Assembly: GCF_001010805.1 (NCBI RefSeq)
Contig: NZ_CP011477.1
Span: 1,317,001 to 1,381,000, forward strand
Direction: 5' to 3'
Source of the DNA: Spongiibacter sp. IMCC21906
GTDB taxonomy: Bacteria > Pseudomonadota > Gammaproteobacteria > Pseudomonadales > Spongiibacteraceae
Length of the DNA: 64,000 bases
The position numbers and the translations under genes were made by a program. The notes under the pieces are model-generated. The model saw only the letters and a program-made list of their open reading frames with translations. It was not told where the DNA came from and made no database searches. Within the stretch, counting starts at the first letter, position 1. Every line of letters begins with the position of its first letter. Positions 25,899-34,620 of the stretch are shown one piece after another.

Positions 25899-26497
25899 TC
25901 CACGCCTTTGCGGGCTTTGATGCCGCTGCGGAATGCGTGCTTTTTGTCGTCGATCATCGACACGGTGTCGGCCAATTCTTTGAGGGGGACGGGTGCGCCG
26001 CGACCGGTGATAATCACACTTTGTTCACGGGGACGATTGCGCAGTGCTTCGTATACTTCTTCGGCATCGATATAGCCGTATTTTAAAATATAGGTCAGTT
26101 CGTCCAGCAGAACGAGATGGATGGATTCATCTTGTAGTAAGACTTTGGTTTGCTGCCAGGCTTGCTGAGCCGCTTCGCGGTCTTGTTCTTTGTTTTGGGT
26201 TTCCCAGGTAAAGCCAGAACCCATGACGATAAAAGGAACTTCTGGGCAGCGCTGCTGAATAAAATTGCGTTCGCCGCAGTCCCAAGTGCCTTTGATAAAT
26301 TGCACAATCGCGGCTTTATAGCCGTGACCGATGGCGCGAATAATAGTGCCAAAGCCGGAGCTGGATTTACCTTTGCCGGGGCCGCTTAATACGATTAACA
26401 CACCGCGTTCTTCAGTGGCCTTGGCGACTTTTTCGTCGATCATGGCTTTTTTAATCTGCATTCGCTTTTGGTGCTTTTCTTCGTCATTAAGCGTCAT
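25892..26497 (-). CDS. cobO: Cob(I)alamin adenosyltransferase, CobO/BtuR type
   Basis: P-loop adenosyltransferase acting on cob(I)yrinic acid a,c-diamide or cobinamide. The 201-aa protein has the signature LIVLSGPGKGKSSSGFGTIIRAIGHG split here as GPGKGKS (reverse-order P-loop) and RAIGHG, then FIKGTWDCGERN, LLDELTYILKYGYI and VIITGRGAP. ATG 26497 is preferred over a TTG at 26521 because AGGAG lies seven bases upstream. It is the second gene after the cobalamin riboswitch, 71 bp past btuB, and overlaps btuF. It is not homologous to the PduO-type enzyme at 13335 although both catalyse the same reaction. Confidence 0.96.
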   Translation of the reverse strand: MTLNDEEKHQKRMQIKKAMIDEKVAKATEERGVLIVLSGPGKGKSSSGFGTIIRAIGHGYKAAIVQFIKGTWDCGERNFIQQRCPEVPFIVMGSGFTWETQNKEQDREAAQQAWQQTKVLLQDESIHLVLLDELTYILKYGYIDAEEVYEALRNRPREQSVIITGRGAPVPLKELADTVSMIDDKKHAFRSGIKARKGVEW

Positions 26498-26568
26498 GGA
26501 GGCTCCTGATTGCTGAGTCAAACTGCGCCGTTTTACAGCGCAGAGTGTTTGAGCGGTGAATGATACCT

Positions 26569-28440
26569 TTATTTTGGTGTGTAAGTGATGGTGAACATCG
26601 CCTCGCGGCCAATTGACAGGTAGTCACCAAAGCTAAAACTGCGTGCACTGACGTATTCTTTGTCGAAGATGTTTTTCAGCGCCAATTGCAGTTTTATTTC
26701 TTCGTTTACACGGTAAAACACGGTGCCGTCGACTAAGCCGTAACCGCTGAGTTCGTCGGTGTTGGCGGTGTCTTCATAGCGGCTGCTGACTAAACGCAGG
26801 CTGCCGCTTACGCCCCAGTGCTGCCATTCGCGGCTGACGTCAAGGTTGGCTTGCTTGTCGGCACGGCGACGTAGATCTAAGCCGGTTTTGGCGTCGGTGG
26901 CGTCGAGCAAGCTGGCGTTAGCGTCGATGCGCCAGTCCATAATTTCTGTCGCGACACTTATTTCCCAGCCTTTTATTTCTGCACCTTCGATTTGATCGGG
27001 GCCAAAGGTGGCGGGATTGTATTGAATGAGCTTGTCTACGTCGTTTTCAAAACGAGCCACGCTCCAGTTACCCCAGCTGTGGTTGCCGCGCAATTCTAAC
27101 TCGGTGTTCTCAGAGGTTTCTGGTTCGAGTGTAGGCACGCCGTAAAAGGGGTAGTACAAATCGTTGAAGGTCGGTGCGTTAAAGCCTTCGCCGTAGGAGG
27201 CGACGACTTTCAGTGACTCGGTAATATCAAATCCGATCGAGGCGTTGCCGGTATCGTTAGTACCAAACTGTTCGTTGTCGTCATTGCGGCCGCCGATGGT
27301 TAGATCAACCGGACCGAAATCTGCCTGCCACTGCGCAAAGTAGGCTTTGTTGCCACGGCTTTGCTCGCCATAACTGAGGTTGCTTTCAACCTGGTCGAGG
27401 AAGCGTTCAAAGCCGACGGTAACGACGTGATGTTCGCCAATCGACCAATCATTTTGGATACTGTAAACACGCCGGGTGGTGTCAAAGGTATCGCCACTAA
27501 CACCCACGGCGGCCGGATCGACATAGTGATAGTCGATGGTGGATTCGTCTTTGGATTCGCCAACAGAAAGGGTGAGTAACCAGTTTTCGAGGGGCTGAAA
27601 CTCACCGCGAATATTGGCAATGCTGACTTCGCCATCGGTGTAGGGTGAACAGGTATACGTCACGCCGCCGGCGCGGCAGTTATTGTCGTAGTCGCTTTCG
27701 GTTTGGCTATTTTGATAGAAGGCAAATAGCTCTGCCTTGTCATTAATTTTGTGACTGAAGCTCGCGTTGACGGCGGTTTGTTCAAAGGCGTCGTCGTCGC
27801 CGGCGACTCCAGCTTTGCTAGCGGTGTTATCTACGCCGTCGGTTTCTTCGCGCAGCACGCTAATATTGACTTGGGTTTGCTCGTTGCCCCCGCTGATGGC
27901 CGCCAATGCCTTTGTTGTGCCTTGGGTGCCAGCAGTGAGTTGCAGCATAGGCTGCAGGCCGTCGGTGTCGTGGTATTTGCGGGTGATGATATTGATAACA
28001 CCGCCGATGGCCTCTGAGCCGTAAAGGCTGGAGCGCGAGCCGCGCACAATTTCAACGCGCTCGATCAATTCCGGCGGCAGATTGGTGAGTGCCGGTGCGC
28101 CATTGGTGGCCGAGCCGATACGCACGCCATCGATCATCACTAGAGTGTGGTTGCTTTGGTTGCCTCGCAAAAAGAGGCTGGTGCTGGCACCGCGGCCACC
28201 GTTGCGCACAAAGCTGACGCCAACGGCGCGGGACAGTAATTCTTGCAGGTCATTGGGTTGAATGCGTTCGATATCAGCGCGCTCGAAGACCGTAACCGGG
28301 GCCAGAATATCTGCCACCGATTGCTCGGTGCGGGTCGCGGTAACGACGGTGGTTTCTATATGGGACTCATTAGCTGTAATAAGCGGTGACGTGGCAAAAG
28401 TAAAAATACCGCCAACAGCAGCAAGAAGGGTTTTGTTCAT
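26569..28440 (-). CDS. btuB: TonB-dependent vitamin B12 receptor BtuB
   Basis: Outer-membrane 22-strand barrel importing cobalamin with energy from TonB. The 623-aa protein has a Sec signal (MNKTLLAAVGGIFTFATS), a TonB box ETTVVTATRTE very like the DTLVVTA of E. coli BtuB, a plug domain (GVSFVRNGGRGASTSLFLRG, VMIDGVRIGSATNG, VEIVRGSRSSLYGSEAIGGVINI) and a barrel ending in an aromatic-poor strand TITYTPK. I start at ATG 28440 (GAGG nine bases upstream); the frame continues another 66 codons upstream only because it reads through the riboswitch. It heads the B12 transport operon and is directly controlled by the upstream cobalamin riboswitch. Confidence 0.96.
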   Translation of the reverse strand: MNKTLLAAVGGIFTFATSPLITANESHIETTVVTATRTEQSVADILAPVTVFERADIERIQPNDLQELLSRAVGVSFVRNGGRGASTSLFLRGNQSNHTLVMIDGVRIGSATNGAPALTNLPPELIERVEIVRGSRSSLYGSEAIGGVINIITRKYHDTDGLQPMLQLTAGTQGTTKALAAISGGNEQTQVNISVLREETDGVDNTASKAGVAGDDDAFEQTAVNASFSHKINDKAELFAFYQNSQTESDYDNNCRAGGVTYTCSPYTDGEVSIANIRGEFQPLENWLLTLSVGESKDESTIDYHYVDPAAVGVSGDTFDTTRRVYSIQNDWSIGEHHVVTVGFERFLDQVESNLSYGEQSRGNKAYFAQWQADFGPVDLTIGGRNDDNEQFGTNDTGNASIGFDITESLKVVASYGEGFNAPTFNDLYYPFYGVPTLEPETSENTELELRGNHSWGNWSVARFENDVDKLIQYNPATFGPDQIEGAEIKGWEISVATEIMDWRIDANASLLDATDAKTGLDLRRRADKQANLDVSREWQHWGVSGSLRLVSSRYEDTANTDELSGYGLVDGTVFYRVNEEIKLQLALKNIFDKEYVSARSFSFGDYLSIGREAMFTITYTPK

Positions 28441-28507
28441 GGTGTAAACCTCAAAGCTATAAAAGGAAGCAATGAGGGAGGGGTAGGGGTTATATACAAG
28501 TATACGA

Positions 28508-28665
28508 CCGCTGATGGAGCCCTCCGCTTCATCGGGTGAATCAGTAGAGGCCGGTTCCGGGCTTGCACAAAATGTAAATGTGCTTACCGTTGCGGGGGCA
28601 GCGTTGGCATTGCGTTCACTTAAAAAGCGGTCGCGCACCAGACTTCCCGTTTAACTCTTTGTCAC
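28508..28665 (-). promoter_or_regulatory. Cobalamin (AdoCbl-class) riboswitch upstream of btuB
   Basis: Reading the minus strand: ACGGGAAGTCTGGTGCG (28636-28652), the hallmark GCTGCCCCCGCAACGGTAAG (about 28583-28602), and the B12 box AGCCCGGAACCGGCCT (28548-28563). GTGA/TCAC arms near 28662-28665 and 28536-28539 close the P1 helix. A hairpin with arms GATGAAGC / GCTCCATC and loop GGAGGG (28512-28532) follows; its G-rich loop can pair with the CCCCC loop as the L5-L13 kissing contact. No T-run follows, so control is likely at translation of btuB, with the ribosome site near 28450. Confidence 0.95.
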
Positions 28666-28760
28666 TAAATACGCGACGCAGGGCACCTGTTACTTGGCGC
28701 GCACTCTAAGGCTGCGCTGGGTTTTTGTCAAACTGGGCGGCTGCGGCAAGCTGGTGGCGT

Positions 28761-29711
28761 TTAGTGCTGATTAGCGGCTGAAAGGCGTTTAATCTCGTCT
28801 AGTAATTGCCGATTCATCGGCACTGGAATGCGATGTTGCTCGGCGAGCTGGCAAAGATAGCCGCTGATAAACGCAATTTCGGTAGGGCGTCCCGCTTCAA
28901 TATCTTGCAGCATGGAGGAACGGTTAAGGGCGGTGTTGGCGGCAACGTGACGGACGGTGGCTAACAAATCGGGGTATTCGGGGCTGGCGTCAAACTGGGC
29001 TATCTCCGCGACAACGGCTTCCAGTTCGGCCAAGGCCACCGGGTTGTCTAAGAGCTCGCCGTTGCGGCAGCGGTATTTGACGGTGAGGGGGTTAATCGCA
29101 CAATTGACTGCCAGTTTTTGCCATAGCACGTCGTCGATATTGTCGCTTACGGTCATGCCTAAAGGGCCAAGGCTTAGAGACCTTGCAATGTTAGCCAATT
29201 CATCGTGATCGAGTGGCGTTTGCTGGGTTTCTGCCAGCAAGGTTTTGGATTGCCCGAGCTGGGTGTTTCCTCGTCCGGCATGCACCAGTGAAAACAGCGA
29301 CTGCCGATAAGCCCCCTCTGTTGTGGAGGCTTGTAGTAGCGTTGCCTGGGGGTAGCGCTGGCTGAGCATTTCGGCAATGCCCAGACCATTTTGCAGTAAC
29401 ACAATCACGGCTTTTTCTGCCAGCTGGTGTTCAATCGCAGTTATGGCCGCCAGTGTTTGTTGTGCCTTGGTGGTGATTAATATGTGCTCAATAGGTTTTG
29501 TTATTAAGCTAGGACTAGTCACCGGGACGGGGAGCTGCAGGGCAAGGGCACCCAGCTTGGCCATAATGCCACCCGCCTGGCGGTAGGCCTGCAGGCGGCT
29601 GTCACTGCGGAGGATAAGGGTGGCGGGAACAGCATTTTGATAGGCATAGCAGGCCCAAAGGCTGCCGATGGCCCCTGCGCCTAAAATATGCCAATGGATT
29701 TTTTCCTGCAT
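28761..29711 (-). CDS. panE: 2-dehydropantoate 2-reductase
   Basis: NADPH-dependent ketopantoate reductase of pantothenate synthesis. The 316-aa protein opens IHWHILGAGAIGSLWACY with the GxGxxG dinucleotide motif, has ILITTKAQQT with the catalytic lysine region, LLQNGLG, the WQKLAVNCAINPLTV block with the catalytic Lys and Asn, and SSMLQDIEAGRPTEIAFISG near the C-terminus. I start at ATG 29711 (MQEKIHWH); the frame upstream (to 29822) is not family-like and would collide with yajQ's promoter. It is divergent from yajQ, and it points toward the btuB riboswitch 95 bp away. Confidence 0.94.
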   Translation of the reverse strand: MQEKIHWHILGAGAIGSLWACYAYQNAVPATLILRSDSRLQAYRQAGGIMAKLGALALQLPVPVTSPSLITKPIEHILITTKAQQTLAAITAIEHQLAEKAVIVLLQNGLGIAEMLSQRYPQATLLQASTTEGAYRQSLFSLVHAGRGNTQLGQSKTLLAETQQTPLDHDELANIARSLSLGPLGMTVSDNIDDVLWQKLAVNCAINPLTVKYRCRNGELLDNPVALAELEAVVAEIAQFDASPEYPDLLATVRHVAANTALNRSSMLQDIEAGRPTEIAFISGYLCQLAEQHRIPVPMNRQLLDEIKRLSAANQH

Positions 29712-29874
29712 GTAGTTCGTCTTGATAAGCGATGAATGACGGCACTGTAGGCCAGTAAGGTGCTGCTTGCCAATATTGACAAGGGAATCTTTGTGTCTGT
29801 TGTCAGGTCTATCTCGAAACATCTGGCCGGGCAGTGCTAAACTGGCCCCGACAATCTTGACGAGTTATTTAGCC

Positions 29875-30357
29875 ATGCCCTCTTTTGATATTGTTTCTGA
29901 AGTCGATTTGCACACGTTTACCAATGCCCTTGATCAGGCCAGCCGAATTATTGACACCCGCTTTGATTTTAAAGGTGTGGATGCCAGTTTTGAGCGAGAC
30001 GGCCTTAACGCGACAATTTTTGCTGAAGCTGAATTTCAAATCACGCAAATGGAAGACATGCTGCGCAGCAGCCTGATAAAAAACAACATCGACCCTAAAG
30101 CGATGACCGTGGGTGACCCGGAAACGGCTGGTAAGCAGGTGAAAGCAGGGGTGACCATCAAGAACGGTTTGGAATCTGATTTGTGTCGCAAAATTGTCAA
30201 AATTATTAAAGACAGCAAGCTGAAAGTGCAGAGCCAGATTCAAGGCGAGCAGGTGCGAGTGACGGGCAAAAAACGGGATGATTTGCAGCAGGTCATGGCA
30301 TTGCTAAAAGAGCAGTCCTTGGATCAGCCGCTGCAATTCACAAACTTTAGAGATTGA
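29875..30357 (+). CDS. yajQ: YajQ family nucleotide-binding protein
   Basis: Small cytoplasmic protein of two ferredoxin-like folds; members bind nucleotides, and the Xanthomonas homologue is reported to bind cyclic di-GMP. The 160-aa protein starts MPSFDIVSEVDLHTFTNALDQ and ends DQPLQFTNFRD, both diagnostic. Start ATG 29875 is the family start; the frame upstream is spurious. Conserved central block GVTIKNGLESDLCRKIVKIIKDSKLKVQSQ. Length is normal. A gap of 76 bp separates it from ampG. Confidence 0.95.
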   Translation: MPSFDIVSEVDLHTFTNALDQASRIIDTRFDFKGVDASFERDGLNATIFAEAEFQITQMEDMLRSSLIKNNIDPKAMTVGDPETAGKQVKAGVTIKNGLESDLCRKIVKIIKDSKLKVQSQIQGEQVRVTGKKRDDLQQVMALLKEQSLDQPLQFTNFRD

Positions 30358-30433
30358 CTATCGCCAGCGGGAACAACTCAATGCCCCTTGCGATAACCCC
30401 GACCAACGTTTGTCGCTTAACGGTGATGAAACC

Positions 30434-31954
30434 GTGAGCCATCACCGCGATGGTGTCAAGGAAACGGTCGAACTGGTCTGGTGGCGGCAGAAGCCCGTTT
30501 GGATCATGGTGCTTCTTGGTTTTTCTGCGGGTGTGCCATTGCTGCTGATTTTTTCCAGCTTATCACTCTGGTTGCGAGAAGCCGGTGTCAGCAAGGCGGA
30601 TGTGACCTATTTCAGCTGGGCGGCGCTGGGATTTTCCTTCAAATTTGTCTGGGCCCCTTTAGTCGATAAACTGCCCTTGCCTTTACTTAGCGCGTTGATG
30701 GGCCGACGGCGAAGCTGGTTGCTACTGGCTCAGTTAGGTGTGATTGCCGCTATTTGTTTGATGGCCCTTACCGACCCGCGTCAGCACTTGCAAATGATGG
30801 CCATTGCGGCGGTATTGCTGGGCTTTTCTGCCGCGACCCAGGACGTGGTGATTGATGCCTTTCGGATTGAGTCAGCCGATGCTCGCTTGCAGGCGCTGCT
30901 GTCGTCTACCTATATTGCGGGGTATCGGATCGGCATGATTGCCGCCGGGGCGGGAGCGTTGTATTTAGCTCAGTTTTTTGGCAGCACCAGTGATGTTTAT
31001 CACTACGATGCCTGGCGCAATACCTATCTGTGTATGGCGGCGGTAATGGGCGTGGGGGTACTGACAACCCTGCTGATTGCGGAGCCGGAGTCTGGGCGCA
31101 GTCCTTACCACTATCCCACCGCTGACTACCTGCGCTTTTTCTTTGGTTTTGCCTTCTCGCTATGTGCGTTTGTCACGGTGTTGTTTTTGCTGCCGTCGTC
31201 GCCGCAATGGTTTGCAGGGTCAATGCAGTATTTGCTTGGTTTTGTTTACGGGGCTGTGTGTTTTGTCTTGGCCGCAGGGGCGGCGTTGTTAGTTTTTCGC
31301 TTGCTGGCGGGGCTGGGTTTTGTGAATGTCCGCTTAGTTTCTGAGAGCTATACCCAACCGATTAATGATTTTATTAAACGCTACGGCAGCTTGGCCATAT
31401 GGGTGTTGTTGTTGATCGGTTTCTATCGGGTGTCCGATATTATTTTGGGCGTTATCGCCAATGTGTTTTATCAGGACATGGGCTATAGCAAAGACCAGAT
31501 CGCCAGCGTCACCAAAATTTTTGGCGTGATAATGACCATTGTCGGCAGTTTTTTTGGTGGTTTTTTAACGCTAAAACTGGGTGTGATGCGGGTGCTGATG
31601 CTGGGTGCCGTTCTGGTCTCGCTGACCAATTTGATGTTTATGTGGTTAGCGGGGGTGGAGGCCGATATTGTTGCCCTGACAGTGGTGATTGCTGCCGATA
31701 ACTTAAGTGGCGGCTTGGCCGTGGCAGCCTTTGTGGCTTGGTTGTCCAGTCTGACCAACATCTCTTTTACCGCCACCCAATACGCCGTGTTCAGCTCCAT
31801 TATGACCTTGTTTCCAAAGCTGCTGGGGGGATATTCCGGCACGGTGGTGGAGACTGTGGGGTATGGTAATTTCTTTCTGATTGCTAGCCTGCTGGGCATG
31901 CCGGTAGTAATCCTGATTGCCTTTCTGTCGAGGAAATTGCGTTTGGCAGACTAA
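30434..31954 (+). CDS. ampG: Muropeptide permease AmpG (MFS)
   Basis: Inner-membrane importer of GlcNAc-anhydromuropeptides for peptidoglycan recycling, using the proton gradient. The 506-aa protein has about 12-14 membrane segments. AmpG landmarks are GFSAGVPLLLIFSSLSLWLREAGV, FSWAALGFSFKFVWAPLVDKLPLP, GRRRSWLLL and ATQDVVIDAFRIE. The start is uncertain: the frame opens at TTG 30410, but GTG 30434 has a better GGTGAT ribosome site and is used here. It supplies the substrate of AmpD (11006). The gene converges with the flavin oxidoreductase of the Nit1C cluster with 25 bp between stops. Confidence 0.92.
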   Translation: MSHHRDGVKETVELVWWRQKPVWIMVLLGFSAGVPLLLIFSSLSLWLREAGVSKADVTYFSWAALGFSFKFVWAPLVDKLPLPLLSALMGRRRSWLLLAQLGVIAAICLMALTDPRQHLQMMAIAAVLLGFSAATQDVVIDAFRIESADARLQALLSSTYIAGYRIGMIAAGAGALYLAQFFGSTSDVYHYDAWRNTYLCMAAVMGVGVLTTLLIAEPESGRSPYHYPTADYLRFFFGFAFSLCAFVTVLFLLPSSPQWFAGSMQYLLGFVYGAVCFVLAAGAALLVFRLLAGLGFVNVRLVSESYTQPINDFIKRYGSLAIWVLLLIGFYRVSDIILGVIANVFYQDMGYSKDQIASVTKIFGVIMTIVGSFFGGFLTLKLGVMRVLMLGAVLVSLTNLMFMWLAGVEADIVALTVVIAADNLSGGLAVAAFVAWLSSLTNISFTATQYAVFSSIMTLFPKLLGGYSGTVVETVGYGNFFLIASLLGMPVVILIAFLSRKLRLAD

Positions 31955-31979
31955 CGATACACAGCTAGGACTGCGGCGA

Positions 31980-33230
31980 TTACGCAGATTTGCGCCGCAG
32001 GTGTCGGTTAGTTATTACCCCTGCCAGAAAAGCGGCGTCCCGACCGACATGGAAGAAGCGGCCCGAGCCCCAGGTGTTCATCCAGTTCAGACCGAGAAAG
32101 TAGAGACCCTCAATAGGGCTGACACCTCGCTGCTGTAAAGGGGCGCCTTTCTCATCTAGAGCATCCATCCTCAGGCAGTTGTAATCACTTTTGAAGCCAG
32201 TGGCCCAGACCACGGCGCTGATGTTTGAATTATTCATATTGAGTTGTTCCATCATGGGCGGTTGATAATCGCTGTGAATGTTGTCGTCAGGGGGGGCGGC
32301 AATACCGTTTTCTTGGATATAACTTTCAATGCCGTTGGTAATGCGCTTGGCCACGCTGTCGGCGTAGTCCAGGTTATCTAATAAGTCCCTGTCAAATCTC
32401 AAGGTGCCAGCTTCGGATGAACGGATGCGGCCATACAGTTTCATCCCTTGCTGAGCAAAAATTCGCAGGTTGATATCTCTGCCGCCATCGCGACCGGTCA
32501 CGTAGTGATTGGTGGCATGGGGGGCATTTTTCCCTTCAGGGTGCTCGTCGATGGTAGTCTCGTAGTAGCTCATTTCTTCAAGCCAGTTGACTACGTCTTT
32601 GCCTCGATAGCGACGGTTAACTCTGGGCGCATTGCCGACGCAGAGATGAACCTGGCGGCCAGCCAGATGGAGGTCTTCGGCGATCTGGCAGCCGGACTGA
32701 CCTGTTCCCACGACCATTACTTCGCCGTCGGGCAGCTGTTGGGGGTTGCGATAATCTCGGGAATGGATATGTGCCACCTTGTCCGGCATGCCTTTGGCGG
32801 CGGGCAAAATGTTAGGATGGTGATAGCCGCCGGTAGCAACCACCAAATGCTCGGCCGAGTAGTGTTGGCCACCGCACGCTACTTTGAAGCGTCCATTTTC
32901 CTTGGTCGCGCTGGTCACCGGACTATTGAAGCGCACCGGTGCTTGGCTGAAACGGTAATAACTTTCGACATAGTCGATAATTTGATCTTTGACCATAAAA
33001 CCGTCGGGATCGTTACCGGCGTAGTGCATGCCCGGCAATTGGCATTGCCAATTCGGTGTGACTAGGCAGAAGCTGTCCCAGCGCTCGTTGCGCCAGTTGC
33101 TGGCCACCCGGTCGTTGCGTTCCAGTAGGATATGGTCGATGCCTTGTTGGCTCAGGCAGTAGCTCATTGATAGGCCGGCCTGGCCAGCGCCGATGATAAT
33201 GCAGCTGTAATGTTCGGTTAGGGTGTTCAT
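31980..33230 (-). CDS. Nit1C flavin-dependent oxidoreductase (MSMEG_0569 family, NitH)
   Basis: FAD- and NADPH-dependent monooxygenase-like enzyme, last gene of the Nit1C cluster. The 416-aa protein has the FAD motif CIIIGAGQAGLSMSYCLSQQG, a second Rossmann motif VMVVGTGQSGCQIAEDL for NADPH, and VVWATGFKSDYNCL near the C-terminus, the layout of flavin monooxygenases. It is 68 bp downstream of the small NitG gene, the only larger gap apart from those around nitC. The substrate is not known; within the cluster it may oxidise the product of the radical SAM or nitrilase step. Family assignment rests on gene context and overall sequence look. Confidence 0.9.
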   Translation of the reverse strand: MNTLTEHYSCIIIGAGQAGLSMSYCLSQQGIDHILLERNDRVASNWRNERWDSFCLVTPNWQCQLPGMHYAGNDPDGFMVKDQIIDYVESYYRFSQAPVRFNSPVTSATKENGRFKVACGGQHYSAEHLVVATGGYHHPNILPAAKGMPDKVAHIHSRDYRNPQQLPDGEVMVVGTGQSGCQIAEDLHLAGRQVHLCVGNAPRVNRRYRGKDVVNWLEEMSYYETTIDEHPEGKNAPHATNHYVTGRDGGRDINLRIFAQQGMKLYGRIRSSEAGTLRFDRDLLDNLDYADSVAKRITNGIESYIQENGIAAPPDDNIHSDYQPPMMEQLNMNNSNISAVVWATGFKSDYNCLRMDALDEKGAPLQQRGVSPIEGLYFLGLNWMNTWGSGRFFHVGRDAAFLAGVITNRHLRRKSA

Positions 33231-33298
33231 GATTAATCCTGTTTATGTCCGTACTTGTGTTGGAGAAGGTGCTGGGATCTGGCTGTTTGTGAAAGGGT

Positions 33299-33589
33299 TT
33301 ATTGGCGAAATTCCAGTACTTGAATTTCGCCGCTGATTTTTTGCGTGTGGAGTTGTTTGAGCTTCGTTTCTAGAGTCGCTAGCTCGGCGCTGGCAGCGGA
33401 ACAGGCGTAGCCGAAGCGCTCCTGGACCCGGTCCGATGCCCGGGTCAGTGCCTGACGAATACGCTCACCGAAGTCCCGCTGGCTGTAGCTGGTGCCCGCC
33501 TCAAGGTGCTGGTAAATCACGGTGGAGGGCGAGTAGTACTGGGCCTGCTCGCCATCGGGCCAGATCAGGGTGAAATTTACTGCGGGCAT
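33299..33589 (-). CDS. Nit1C small protein (MSMEG_0570 family, nitrogen starvation response; NitG)
   Basis: A 96-aa protein of unknown function always found in this cluster. Features: VNFTLIWPDGEQAQYYSPST, then YSQRDFGERIRQALTRASDRVQERFGYACSAA, then a helical end with a final strand GEIQVLEFRQ. It has no known catalytic motif; a carrier or subunit role for one of the enzymes is possible. ATG 33589 has GGAGG six bases upstream, so the much longer frame open upstream (to 33967) is rejected. It overlaps the end of the AIR-synthase gene by 13 bp, indicating coupled translation. Confidence 0.9.
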   Translation of the reverse strand: MPAVNFTLIWPDGEQAQYYSPSTVIYQHLEAGTSYSQRDFGERIRQALTRASDRVQERFGYACSAASAELATLETKLKQLHTQKISGEIQVLEFRQ

Positions 33590-34620
33590 GTGCTGCCTCC
33601 CATGGCGGTGAGAGTGTTTTGTTTGAGGTCCCAGAAGGTTTCCCGGCTGCCGTAATAGTCCAGCTCGATGCAACCGCTGCCAGTAATCGTGCCAACCGGG
33701 ATACAGCTCAGGTGGCTGTGTTGAAAGTAGCCGATCAGTCCTTGGACCTGGTCGGGCTCCACCGCCAGCAAAAAGCCAAAGGCCTGAAATGCCCGCAGCC
33801 AGCGAAGCAGGTCGCCGGGTGGCCGGGGAATGGCGCTGATATCCAGCGTGGCGCCGCAGCCGGTCAGTTCCAGCATCATCAGCAGGGTGCCCAGCACGCC
33901 GCCACCACTGATATCTTTGGCGGCCACAGCCAGGTCCCGTTCGGCCAGCTCGGCGGGGCACTGCCATTGCTGGCGAATCTGTTTTGGGCTTTTACCGCCC
34001 ACACAACCCCAGTAGGGCTGCTTGCCGTGCCAGCTGCCGGTGAAGTCACTGAGAATGAATAGGCGTTGCCCCGGCCGCAGGTGGTGGCAGGAGAGCAGCT
34101 TGTGGGCGTGGCCAATAATGGCCACTGCCAGGTTGGCCCGGTAGTCGCTGCGGATGCTGCTGTGCCCCCCGGCAAACTGCAGGCCAAACACGTCACAGGC
34201 GCGTTTGATATGAAACAGCAGCTCCTTGCTGGCCTCGTCGTCGTGATGCCAAAAGGCATTGGCGATGGCGGTTGGGCGGCCGCCCATGGCGGCGATGTCG
34301 CTGACGTTGGCCATGACCGAGGACCAGCCAGCCGCCTTGGGGTCCTTGGCGACAAAGTCAGGCAGCATGCCTTCCATGGCCAATAGTTGATAGCCATCAG
34401 TGCAGGCAAAGGCGGCGCAGTCATCGCCCGGGGCGGCGTAGCGCTGTTGCAAGCTAAGGGACTCAGCGCTGCTCTGGGCGCTGAGCGCGGCGGCATGGCG
34501 GATAGCTGATTTACTGGCGATTTCCGGCAGCTCGCGCAACTGCTGACAAAGTTCGGCCAACTGCAATTGGCGCTCTTCTGGGCTCAGGGTAAAGCTTGGC
34601 CGCTTGTGCAGGGGGCGCAT
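33577..34620 (-). CDS. Nit1C AIR synthase-like protein (sll0787 family, NitF)
   Basis: PurM/ThiL/SelD-like ATP-dependent enzyme. The 347-aa protein has the AIRS N domain (DDCAAFACTDGYQLLAMEGMLP; VMANVSDIAAMGGRPTAIANAF is the conserved Asp-Ile-Ala-Ala-Met-Gly block) and an AIRS C domain (AAKDISGGGVLGTLLMMLE). These motifs bind ATP and Mg and activate an amide or carboxylate as an acyl phosphate in related enzymes, so ATP-driven cyclisation or amidation in the Nit1C pathway is a reasonable inference. ATG 34620 overlaps the GNAT stop as TGATG and has GGGAG eight bases upstream; ATG 34626 is an alternative two codons earlier. Confidence 0.9.
   Translation of the reverse strand: MRPLHKRPSFTLSPEERQLQLAELCQQLRELPEIASKSAIRHAAALSAQSSAESLSLQQRYAAPGDDCAAFACTDGYQLLAMEGMLPDFVAKDPKAAGWSSVMANVSDIAAMGGRPTAIANAFWHHDDEASKELLFHIKRACDVFGLQFAGGHSSIRSDYRANLAVAIIGHAHKLLSCHHLRPGQRLFILSDFTGSWHGKQPYWGCVGGKSPKQIRQQWQCPAELAERDLAVAAKDISGGGVLGTLLMMLELTGCGATLDISAIPRPPGDLLRWLRAFQAFGFLLAVEPDQVQGLIGYFQHSHLSCIPVGTITGSGCIELDYYGSRETFWDLKQNTLTAMGGSTCPQ

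Noticed and set aside
28441-28638. N-terminal extension of BtuB
   Set aside because: The extra 66 codons read through the riboswitch and expression platform; the signal peptide starts at 28440.
33590-33967. N-terminal extension of the NitG small protein
   Set aside because: This frame lies inside the AIR-synthase gene and is arginine- and proline-rich noise; the ATG at 33589 has a GGAGG site.
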